64,000 nt of DNA from Sediminibacter sp. Hel_I_10 (lineage in GTDB: Bacteria > Bacteroidota > Bacteroidia > Flavobacteriales > Flavobacteriaceae): the NCBI RefSeq assembly GCF_000688335.1, contig NZ_JHZX01000001.1, positions 2,666,001 through 2,730,000 of the forward strand. The letters are read 5' to 3'. The notes beneath the pieces were generated by a model. It did no database searches. It was given only the letters and a program-made list of their open reading frames with translations, and had not been told where the DNA came from. Positions 16,628 through 23,973 of this stretch are shown one piece after another. The number at the start of each line of letters is the position of its first letter. The first letter of the stretch is position 1. The translations under genes and the position numbers were made by a program.

Positions 16628-17599
16628 ATGAATAAAGATATTAAATATTTTGGTATTGACATTAGTGCGTTAGTATTCGATGTTACAGATTCTGATGGTA
16701 ATTATTATCAGTTTAGAAACAATGGATTGGGCTTTGAGAAGTTTACAAAACTCTTAAATAACACTAGTCATTGTGTAATGGAAGCTACGGGTTATTATCA
16801 TTATCAGTTAGCGTACCATTTATTAGAATCAGGTATAAAAGTATCTGTAGAGAATCCATTATCTGTTAAACGTTTTATTCAGATGGGCTTATCAAAAATT
16901 AAGACCGACAAGAGCGATTCAAAACTTATTTGTTCTTATGCAGAGCAGGTGGACTTAAAGCTTTGGAAAGGCAACTCTAAGAATGAAATAGAATGTCTTC
17001 AAATCACTAGAGCTCTTTCTGTTTATACAAAACAGAGCACTATGCTTAAAAACAAATTACATGGTGAGTCTGTATTGGGCAATCCTAGTAAGGTCGTGTT
17101 GACGTCTTTAAAACGTAGTTTAAGACAGCTCCAGAGAGAGATAAAACTATTAGAGGACAAGTTATTAGTTTTGGTAAAAGAGGTTCATCAAGATTTGTTA
17201 ACGCGATTAAAAACCATACCTGGTATAGGTCCTAAAACAGCCATTACGCTAGTGGTTTTAACAGGTGGATTTGATCGTTTTACAAGTGCAGGTGAGTTAT
17301 GCAGTTACGCAGGTTTAACGCCAGTGATACGGCAAAGTGGAAGCAGTGTAAAAGGGAGGCCACGAATAAGTAAAATAGGAAACCAGAAACTTAGAAATTT
17401 ATTATTTATGTGCAGTTTTAACGCTTGTCAATACAATAAAGCTTGTCGTGATTTATATGAGCGAATCGTCGCTAAGGGAAAGAGCAAAAAACTTGCGCTA
17501 ATAGCGGTATGCAATAAGCTGTTGAAACAAGCATTTGCTATAGCTAAATCAGGTTTGATATTTGATCAAGAATATAAGAGTAAGCTAGTGAGAAATTAA
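16628..17599 (+). CDS. IS110-family transposase (DEDD/serine recombinase)
   Basis: The start at 16628 (MNKDIKYFGIDISALVFDV) is chosen because IS110 transposases begin just before the RuvC-like first Asp. The longer frame from a TTG at 16514 would run through the bridge-RNA region. The DEDD acidic residues lie in FGIDIS, VMEATGYYH and KTDKSDSKLI. The C-terminal Tnp domain has LKTIPGIGPKTAITLVVLTG and the serine segment RQSGSSVKGRPRISKIGN. At 323 residues it is full length and looks intact. Confidence 0.9.
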   Translation: MNKDIKYFGIDISALVFDVTDSDGNYYQFRNNGLGFEKFTKLLNNTSHCVMEATGYYHYQLAYHLLESGIKVSVENPLSVKRFIQMGLSKIKTDKSDSKLICSYAEQVDLKLWKGNSKNEIECLQITRALSVYTKQSTMLKNKLHGESVLGNPSKVVLTSLKRSLRQLQREIKLLEDKLLVLVKEVHQDLLTRLKTIPGIGPKTAITLVVLTGGFDRFTSAGELCSYAGLTPVIRQSGSSVKGRPRISKIGNQKLRNLLFMCSFNACQYNKACRDLYERIVAKGKSKKLALIAVCNKLLKQAFAIAKSGLIFDQEYKSKLVRN

Positions 17600-17644
17600 T
17601 GGAATTTTACTTGTTTTTTACCACAGTACTTTGTTGTAAACAGT

Positions 17645-18043
17645 TTATTCTTTCCTCTCAAAATAATAAATAATACTTTCTTGTTCTTCGCTATTTAGTT
17701 CTAATTGATAATCTTTAGATATTACAAATGCTTTATTATCGATTGAGATTAATTTAGATTTTTCGTTATTTTTAGTAACAATTATAAAATCAGTTCCGTC
17801 ATTAATAACTTTCCATGTTACTTTTTCTTTGTTACCATTAGTAACCATTTCCAAACTTTGGTCTTTAAAAAAATGTACTTCAAGTCTTAAATCGATTCCC
17901 ATAATTTCTCCTTCTGACTTCATTTCCTTTAAAATCCAATCTCCACATAATTTTTCAGAAATTTCGTGAATATTTAAATTTTCTGTTTGACAGAAAACAT
18001 TAGTAAAAGCGAACAAAAATATTAGTAGTATTAGTTTTCTCAT
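17645..18043 (-). CDS. Secreted lipocalin-like protein
   Basis: This 132-residue protein has a signal peptide (MRKLILLIFLFAFTNVFCQ). The following beta-rich domain has the lipocalin-like order LCGDWILKEM, then LEVHFFKDQSLEMVTNG, then VTWKVINDGTDFII. Related small domains are common in Flavobacteriia, with unknown ligands. It is the unit nearest the recombinase. Its start codon context (CAATTATGAGAAAACT) is close to that of the gene start stranded by the IS3 element (GTAATTATGAGAAAACT). Confidence 0.6.
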   Translation of the reverse strand: MRKLILLIFLFAFTNVFCQTENLNIHEISEKLCGDWILKEMKSEGEIMGIDLRLEVHFFKDQSLEMVTNGNKEKVTWKVINDGTDFIIVTKNNEKSKLISIDNKAFVISKDYQLELNSEEQESIIYYFERKE

Positions 18044-18083
18044 AATTGTTTACAACTAGTTATATCTCATCAAATATAACAGT
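18044..18083 (-). promoter_or_regulatory. attI-like palindrome between recombinase and first cassette
   Basis: GTTATAT and ATATAAC (18059-18080) form a perfect 7-bp inverted repeat with an 8-base spacer. On the minus strand it is followed by TAGTTGTAAACAATT and then the first gene's ATG. GTTGTAA equals the 3' end of attC-like repeat B at its junction with the next gene. The site begins immediately after the recombinase stop codon. The role as insertion site is inferred. Confidence 0.5.
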
Positions 18084-19265
18084 TTATACGCTAAAATTAC
18101 GGGATAAACCAACATTTGGTCTTGGTTTAGCAACAGCCTTATATTGCTGTACCGCAACATCCAACGGATTACTTATGTTCATCAAGTCTTGACGCTGAAC
18201 ATGCGTGTAGATCATTGTGGTTTCTGGTCGCGAGTGTCCCAATAGGGTTTGTATATATCTTATGTCAACCCCGTTTTCCAATAAATGCGTCGCATAGCTG
18301 TGACGTAAGGTGTGCGGGGTTACCCGCTTGTTGATTCCCGCTAATTTACAGTTGCGCTTTAAAAAAGACCTGATGCTTTCAGGGCTATAAGGACCATTGT
18401 TGGTACCTTCTGCAAAAAGCTGAGTAGGCCTGTAACTCATAATATAATTGTTCAAAAGCGGAAGAAAACTCTCGGCCAAGCCAACATATCGATCCTTCCT
18501 GCCTTTACTGTTCTTGATAAGAACCTGTCTTCGTTCAATGTCTAAGTCCTCTAGCTTTAAGTGCAGCAGTTCACTAATCCTAAGTCCGCAAGAGTAGATT
18601 AAAGCTATAATCGCGCGATGCTTTAAATTTGTAGTGCGCTGTAATAATCTTAAAATTTCACCTTGCGAAAGAACACTAGGCAACAATCTTGATTTTTTTG
18701 GCCTAACCAATTCTAAACTTTCAATTTGTGTAGCGGGTTCAAAAACCGTGAATAATTTTAGGGCACTTACAAATTGACGCTGTGTGCTTATGCTGTAGTT
18801 ACGCTCCATAAAAACCGACTCTATAAAAAGTTCAACATCACGATTGCTTAAGGTTTCAATTGACTTTTCAGAATGAAACTCTAGAAAATCGGCTACATAA
18901 GTGGTATATGTAGTAATCGTACTGTCACTATAGCGCTTGCCTTTGAGGTATTTGTAAAACGTGTTGAGTAAAGTGCGTTGGGTTGTCGTTAATTGGCGAG
19001 TTCGTTTAACGGTGGGAGGTTTTATGGATATTGGTAATGTATTAACCAATAAATTGGTGTCTATTTGAGCGATGTCTTTAAAAGTTTTGAGTAGGAGATC
19101 AATATTGCTCACCGTGTTGTTCATGTACCAGGTCTTTTTGCTATTGCTCCATCTGGCAATAGACATCTTTTTCAAGATCGAAATAAAATGATGATGGTAT
19201 GCAAAACCTATGGCAATACAATATGAATTGTTGTGGTGTAGCCTCGTTAGTGTGATCTTAGACAT
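18084..19265 (-). CDS. Tyrosine recombinase (integrase), XerCD/IntI-like
   Basis: The start at 19265 (MSKITLTRLHHNNSY) is preferred over 19349. The 393-residue protein has an unusual N-terminal module (about 1-80), a SAM-like core-binding domain (~92-185) and a complete catalytic domain. Catalytic residues are R229 (SCGLRISEL), K254 (NSKGRKDR), H318-x2-R321 (PHTLRHSYATHLLENG), H344 (LLGHSRPETT) and Y353 (MIYTHV). The tail NISNPLD recalls the RSPLD tail of integron integrases, but the extra IntI-specific insertion is not evident. It is divergent from the S24-like gene, and its stop abuts the cassette-like array on the same strand. Confidence 0.85.
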   Translation of the reverse strand: MSKITLTRLHHNNSYCIAIGFAYHHHFISILKKMSIARWSNSKKTWYMNNTVSNIDLLLKTFKDIAQIDTNLLVNTLPISIKPPTVKRTRQLTTTQRTLLNTFYKYLKGKRYSDSTITTYTTYVADFLEFHSEKSIETLSNRDVELFIESVFMERNYSISTQRQFVSALKLFTVFEPATQIESLELVRPKKSRLLPSVLSQGEILRLLQRTTNLKHRAIIALIYSCGLRISELLHLKLEDLDIERRQVLIKNSKGRKDRYVGLAESFLPLLNNYIMSYRPTQLFAEGTNNGPYSPESIRSFLKRNCKLAGINKRVTPHTLRHSYATHLLENGVDIRYIQTLLGHSRPETTMIYTHVQRQDLMNISNPLDVAVQQYKAVAKPRPNVGLSRNFSV

Positions 19266-19382
19266 AAGGTTTGGATTAAAAAGGACTGTTAATAAAACAA
19301 GTGGTTCACTAAATATTTTATGTACATTTAAAAAGCAATTGTTTGTCAATATAGCAAATAAAATGACTAATAAGTGGTTATT

Positions 19383-20072
19383 ATGACCGAAAAATTAAAA
19401 AATATTAAAGAGCGGGCTTTATTCGTAGCGAAGTCCAATGGCATATCTTACGAAGACTTTTGTACTATTATTGGGATGTCTTACGGTAGTTTTAAGGGTA
19501 AGGCTAAAGAGCGCCCCCTAAATTCTTCAGCAATAGAAAATATATTGACTAAATTCCCAAACGTAGACGCCCAATGGTTAATTACCGGAAATGGTATCAT
19601 GGCATCAGAGGTTATAGAACTTAACGAACCGTCTTCACATTATAACGTTAAGGGCTATAAAGGGACTGAGATTCCATTGTTTCGGCTTAATCAAGACCAT
19701 ACTTTGGAAGAGCTTTTGGCTAGTCCTGAAAAGGTTTTGCCAGAAACCATGCTTTCCATACCCAGTAGCTCTAAGTGCGATGCAGCTGTGTATCTCACCA
19801 CCAATACCATGTATCCTATGTTAAAAGCAGGAGATATTGTGACGTATAAAAAAATTAGTCAATGGCCTTCTGAAATTTTCTGGGGAGAAACCTACTTGAT
19901 AAGTGTGGATATTTCAGGATCAGAGCAAGTTGTCCTGCATCAAGTTCAAATATCTAAAAACAATGCAAAGTCCATCAAATTAGTGTCTTATAATCCTCAA
20001 TATGAAGATAAAGAAATCGATCTTGATACCGTCAAGGCCATGGCACAGGTGGTGTTTAGTATTCGATTTTGA
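19383..20072 (+). CDS. Repressor-like protein with HTH and S24-like domain lacking the catalytic serine
   Basis: The start at ATG 19383 (MTEKLKNIKERALFV) is preferred to the GTG at 19374. Residues 1-70 form a helix-turn-helix region (SNGISYEDFCTIIGMSYGSF) ending in ITGNGIM, as in many Bacteroidota phage-type repressors. The C-terminal half resembles the LexA/CI S24 fold (TTNTMYPMLKAGDIVTYKK). The normal G-D-S-M motif is T-N-T-M here, so the serine nucleophile is replaced and self-cleavage is doubtful. It is divergent from the recombinase with a 117-base shared upstream region, suggesting that it controls that gene. Confidence 0.75.
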   Translation: MTEKLKNIKERALFVAKSNGISYEDFCTIIGMSYGSFKGKAKERPLNSSAIENILTKFPNVDAQWLITGNGIMASEVIELNEPSSHYNVKGYKGTEIPLFRLNQDHTLEELLASPEKVLPETMLSIPSSSKCDAAVYLTTNTMYPMLKAGDIVTYKKISQWPSEIFWGETYLISVDISGSEQVVLHQVQISKNNAKSIKLVSYNPQYEDKEIDLDTVKAMAQVVFSIRF

Positions 20073-20425
20073 AACAATAAATGTGCTTCAACAATAAATA
20101 TGGTCATAACGTTCAAAAAAAATAAAAAAAAAACACGTCGTTTTCAATTTTTTATAGTTCATTTGTTTCATATTTAGGTTTATAATTGAACGTTTTTTCC
20201 AACTTCGGGCCTTTGGATAATAGGAAGTTATATTCAAGGGTGGCTTACAGGCTAAGCAACCGCATTTTAAAACTATCTTCCATCTGCTTAATTGCCAAGA
20301 GCCAACATTTGTTTGGGTTTAGGCCAACAACTTATCCCCAAATACAGGTTTGATTTTAGGATTTAATGTTAACTTAATGCCGAAAACTTTTTTCGGTTCG
20401 TATCTTTAAATTTTAAAACAACTTA
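20073..20425 (+). other. 353-base leader before the polyamine operon
   Basis: No gene is visible. A short palindrome CCGAAAA/TTTTCGG lies at 20380-20396, and TATCTTTA at 20401-20408, one base off the Bacteroidota -7 consensus, lies 18 bases before the arginine decarboxylase ATG. The rest shows no structure I could recognise. Confidence 0.45.
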
Positions 20426-21823
20426 ATGAACACAAAATACATAGATCTGATCAGTCAAACCTTTGACTTTCCTCAGGATGAATTCACAATAAAGAATAAG
20501 ACCTTAGAGTTTCATGATATTGACCTCATGAACCTTGTCGAAACTTACGGGACACCTCTTAAGTTTACCTATATTCCGCAGATATCCAGCAATATCAAAC
20601 GCGCCAAAAAATGGTTTGCAGATGCCATAAAGAATAATAAGTATAAGGGTAAATACAACTACTGTTATTGTACAAAGAGCTCACATTTTAAACACGTGTT
20701 GGATGAGGCGCTTACCAATGACATTCATATAGAAACCTCGTCTGCTTTTGATATTGATATTGTAGAAAAACTAAAGGCCGATGGTAAAATTACCGACGAT
20801 ACTTATGTGATTAGTAATGGCTTTAAGCGTGCGCAGTACGTTACCAATATAGCCAGACTTATCAATAATGGACATAAAAATGCCATTCCGATAATTGATA
20901 ATTACGAGGAAATCGAATTGCTTTCAGAAGCTATCAAAGGAAAATTTAATATTGGGATCAGGATCGCTTCCGAAGAAGAACCGAAATTTGAGTTTTATAC
21001 CTCGAGATTAGGAATTGGTTATAAGAATATCGTTCCTTTCTACAAAAATCAAATTCAGAATAATAAGAAAGTGAAACTGAAAATGCTCCACTTTTTTATC
21101 AATACTGGTATTAGGGATAATGCATATTACTGGAACGAGTTGGCGAAATGTCTTAAGGTATATACAGGCCTTAAGAAAATTTGTCCGTCACTAGACAGTC
21201 TTAATATTGGTGGTGGCTTTCCAATTAAAAACTCTTTGGCTTACGAGTTTGACTACGCTTATATGGTAGATGAAATCGTACACCAAATCAAGACGGTTTG
21301 TGAGCAAGAGGAAGTGGCTGTACCCCATATATTTACAGAATTTGGTAGTTTTACAGTCGGAGAGAGTGGCGGTGCCATTTATGAGATCCTATATCAAAAA
21401 CAACAAAATGACCGTGAGAAGTGGAACATGATCAACTCATCGTTCATTACCACCTTACCAGATACCTGGGCCATTAACAAACGTTTTATCATGTTACCCA
21501 TTAATAGATGGTATGATAGTTATGAGCGGGTACTTCTTGGCGGACTAACCTGCGATAGTGATGATTATTACAATAGTGAACAGCACATGAACGCTATTTA
21601 TTTACCAAAATATAATAAGGAAAAACCTTTGTATATTGGGTTTTTCAACACTGGAGCTTATCAAGAAACCATTGGCGGTTTTGGCGGATTACAACATTGT
21701 TTGATACCGTCTCCAAAGCATATTTTAATTAATAAAGATGAGGATGGCAACATCACCACAGAATTATTTTCCGAACAACAAAAAAGTGAAGACTTACTCA
21801 AAATTTTAGGTTATCATGAATAG
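20426..21823 (+). CDS. speA: Arginine decarboxylase (alanine-racemase fold)
   Basis: This 465-residue PLP enzyme converts arginine to agmatine. The fold-III N-terminal barrel starts at GTPLKFTYIPQI, and the Schiff-base lysine lies in YCYCTKSSHFKHVLDEA (K84). The phosphate-binding loop is NIGGGFPIK. GGLTCDSDDYY near residue 370 supplies the conserved Cys-Asp pair of the C-terminal domain. It is shorter than E. coli SpeA and matches the compact type common in Bacteroidota. Its end overlaps the agmatinase start by 8 bases, so both are translated from one transcript. Substrate choice is inferred mainly from that neighbour. Confidence 0.85.
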   Translation: MNTKYIDLISQTFDFPQDEFTIKNKTLEFHDIDLMNLVETYGTPLKFTYIPQISSNIKRAKKWFADAIKNNKYKGKYNYCYCTKSSHFKHVLDEALTNDIHIETSSAFDIDIVEKLKADGKITDDTYVISNGFKRAQYVTNIARLINNGHKNAIPIIDNYEEIELLSEAIKGKFNIGIRIASEEEPKFEFYTSRLGIGYKNIVPFYKNQIQNNKKVKLKMLHFFINTGIRDNAYYWNELAKCLKVYTGLKKICPSLDSLNIGGGFPIKNSLAYEFDYAYMVDEIVHQIKTVCEQEEVAVPHIFTEFGSFTVGESGGAIYEILYQKQQNDREKWNMINSSFITTLPDTWAINKRFIMLPINRWYDSYERVLLGGLTCDSDDYYNSEQHMNAIYLPKYNKEKPLYIGFFNTGAYQETIGGFGGLQHCLIPSPKHILINKDEDGNITTELFSEQQKSEDLLKILGYHE

Positions 21824-22760
21824 TAAAACGTACGCAGGCATTGAGGAGCAATTTTCAAAATTAGACACCTCTAAAATTGTATTAATCCCCGTACCTTATG
21901 ACGGTACAAGTACTTGGCAAAAGGGCGCAGATAAAGGCCCAGCTGCTTTTTTAGCAGCTTCTGAGAATATGGAGCAATACGATATTGAGACCAAAACCGA
22001 GGTGTATAAACAAGGCGTCTTTTTGGCAGATCCAATTACAGAGAACAGCTCACCAGAGCGTATGGTAGAAGCGGTGCATAAAATCACCAAAAAATACATC
22101 ATGCGTAATAAATTTGTAACCGCAATTGGTGGAGAACATTCGGTATCTATAGGATCTATCAGAGCTTTTAATGAATGTTTTGATAACTTGACCGTATTGC
22201 AAATTGATGCCCATGCCGATTTAAGAAAGTCTTACCAAGGCAGTTCTTGCAATCATGCTTGTGCGCTTTATGAAGCGAGTCAAACTACCAACTTGATTCA
22301 AGTAGGGATTCGCAGCATGGATGTTATGGAAACGACCGTGATGGATGAGGAAAAAACCTTTTTTGCCCATGAAATGGCGTTAGATGATGTTTGGATGGAT
22401 GCGGCAGTAGATCAAATGACAGAGAATGTGTATATCACTCTTGATTTAGATGCGCTAGATCCTTCTATTATGCCATCAACTGGAACACCAGAACCGGGCG
22501 GATTGTTATGGTATGAACTTTTAGATTTCTTACGTACGGTTTTTGAAGAGAAAAACGTCGTTGGTTTTGACATTATGGAGCTTTGCCCAAATGAAAATGA
22601 TAAGTCATCAGATTTTCTTGCTGCAAAATTGTATTACAAGATGTTGACCTATAAGTTTATGAATGACGACGCGGGCGACGATTTCCAAAGTAATTTTAAC
22701 GATTCTAAAAACGGTACCAACCGTATTTCAAAATTTAATGACGAAGAAGACAATGAGTAA
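21816..22760 (+). CDS. speB: Agmatinase (ureohydrolase)
   Basis: This 314-residue Mn-dependent enzyme splits agmatine into putrescine and urea. The metal ligands are complete: H108 in GGEHSVSIG, D131/H133/D135 in QIDAHADLR, and D210/D212 in TLDLDALDPSIMPSTGTPEPGG. It follows arginine decarboxylase with overlapping codons and itself overlaps the next gene (ATGAGTAA). The pair therefore gives arginine to putrescine in two steps, without the agmatine deiminase/N-carbamoylputrescine route. Confidence 0.92.
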   Translation: MNSKTYAGIEEQFSKLDTSKIVLIPVPYDGTSTWQKGADKGPAAFLAASENMEQYDIETKTEVYKQGVFLADPITENSSPERMVEAVHKITKKYIMRNKFVTAIGGEHSVSIGSIRAFNECFDNLTVLQIDAHADLRKSYQGSSCNHACALYEASQTTNLIQVGIRSMDVMETTVMDEEKTFFAHEMALDDVWMDAAVDQMTENVYITLDLDALDPSIMPSTGTPEPGGLLWYELLDFLRTVFEEKNVVGFDIMELCPNENDKSSDFLAAKLYYKMLTYKFMNDDAGDDFQSNFNDSKNGTNRISKFNDEEDNE

Positions 22761-23724
22761 AGGACAGATTTCACAATTTATAGAAAAATATTATTTACAT
22801 TTTAATGCAGCGGCTTTGGTCGATGCAGCAAAGGGTTACGAAGCGCAGCTAGAAGCAGGCAACAAAATGTTGGTGTCTCTGGCAGGCGCCATGAGTACTG
22901 CAGAACTTGGTAAGATTTTTGCCGAAATGATCCGTCAAGATAAAGTACAGATCGTTTCTTGTACAGGTGCCAATCTAGAAGAAGATATCATGAACCTTGT
23001 GGCACACTCCCATTATAAGCGTGTCCCAAATTACCGGGATCTAACCCCAAAAGATGAATGGGATTTACTCGAAAAAGGACTAAATCGTGTCACAGATACC
23101 TGCATTCCAGAGGAAGAAGCATTTAGAAGAATACAAGAGCACATTGTCAAAATTTGGAAAGATGCAGAGGCTAAAGGAGAGCGTTATTTACCGCATGAAT
23201 ACATGTATAAATTGTTGCTTTCGGGTGTTTTAGAAGAGCATTATGAAATTGATATCAAAGATTCTTGGATGTATGCCGCTGCAGAAAAAAATCTGCCTAT
23301 CGTTTGCCCAGGTTGGGAAGATAGCACCATGGGTAATATTTTTGCAAGTTATGTGCTTAAGGGCGAGTTAAAGGCAAGCACCATGAAATCTGGTATTGAA
23401 TACATGACCTTTTTAGCAGACTGGTACACCGATAATTCAGAAAAGGGTATTGGCTTTTTTCAAATAGGAGGTGGTATTGCAGGAGATTTCCCAATTTGCG
23501 TGGTACCAATGCTCTATCAAGATATGGAGCGTACAGATACACCATTTTGGAGCTATTTCTGCCAAATCAGTGATTCTACAACCTCTTATGGGTCGTATTC
23601 GGGTGCTGTGCCTAATGAAAAAATTACTTGGGGCAAGTTAGATATCGATACGCCAAAATTTATTATTGAAAGTGATGCTACCATTGTAGCGCCGCTTATT
23701 TTTGCTTATCTGTTAGATATGTAA
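22753..23724 (+). CDS. Deoxyhypusine-synthase-like protein
   Basis: The start at 22753 (MSKGQISQFIEKYY) overlaps the agmatinase stop, and an upstream frame start would run inside that gene. The 323-residue protein aligns by eye along its length with deoxyhypusine synthase: LSLAGAMSTAELGK, VSCTGANLEEDI, CPGWEDSTMGN and the NAD-binding end ESDATIVAPLIFAYLL. Bacteria lack eIF5A; members in polyamine operons are considered homospermidine-synthase-like. Here the human-enzyme segment GGGVVKHH reads GGGIAGDF, so the catalytic lysine is replaced by Gly (G244). Activity must differ or be lost. Operon position points to polyamine chemistry. Confidence 0.8.
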   Translation: MSKGQISQFIEKYYLHFNAAALVDAAKGYEAQLEAGNKMLVSLAGAMSTAELGKIFAEMIRQDKVQIVSCTGANLEEDIMNLVAHSHYKRVPNYRDLTPKDEWDLLEKGLNRVTDTCIPEEEAFRRIQEHIVKIWKDAEAKGERYLPHEYMYKLLLSGVLEEHYEIDIKDSWMYAAAEKNLPIVCPGWEDSTMGNIFASYVLKGELKASTMKSGIEYMTFLADWYTDNSEKGIGFFQIGGGIAGDFPICVVPMLYQDMERTDTPFWSYFCQISDSTTSYGSYSGAVPNEKITWGKLDIDTPKFIIESDATIVAPLIFAYLLDM

Positions 23725-23833
23725 TTCATGTTGCAAACGAAGCTGCGATACGTTAAGAGATGCTTCGGAAAAGTAACAACTACAAGATCTATCTGATCAA
23801 GATCAAACGTTCAGTAGGATTGATAATATTAGG

Positions 23834-23880
23834 AGATGAGAAGTTTCGGTTATGAGATAGCCGAAATCTCTCATCCCTTT
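23834..23880 (+). terminator. Hairpin terminator after the polyamine operon
   Basis: GATGAGA-GTTTCGG pairs with CCGAAAT-CTCATC around TTATGAGATAG, followed by CCCTTTT. The long stem about 110 bases after the last operon gene probably ends its transcript; the T tract is short. Confidence 0.55.
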
Positions 23881-23973
23881 TCAGTTAAACCCCTTATTTA
23901 TTAAATTAGTGTGAGTACCATCTTAGCGAAGCACAGTGCTAGCTAACTTTGTGTAAATTGTTTATATTATAGC

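Larger units (their letters stand above)
16417..17630 (+). mobile_element. IS110-family insertion sequence inside repeat D
   Basis: Both junctions carry the dinucleotide CT (16417-16418 and 17629-17630), the usual core of IS110 recombination. There are no terminal inverted repeats and no duplication, as expected. Excising one CT-to-CT unit (~1.2 kb) restores TTTACACGACTTTGTTGTAA, the end of an attC-like repeat equal in layout to copies A-C. The long noncoding left end and short right end place it in the IS110 rather than the IS1111 group. Confidence 0.8.

Noticed and set aside
18084-19349. Recombinase as part of a prophage or conjugative transposon.
   Set aside because: No phage, relaxase or Tra-like genes lie within the island, and no flanking direct repeats were seen.
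20073-20425. A riboswitch or attenuator before arginine decarboxylase.
   Set aside because: Only a short palindrome was found; no known riboswitch core could be recognised by eye.
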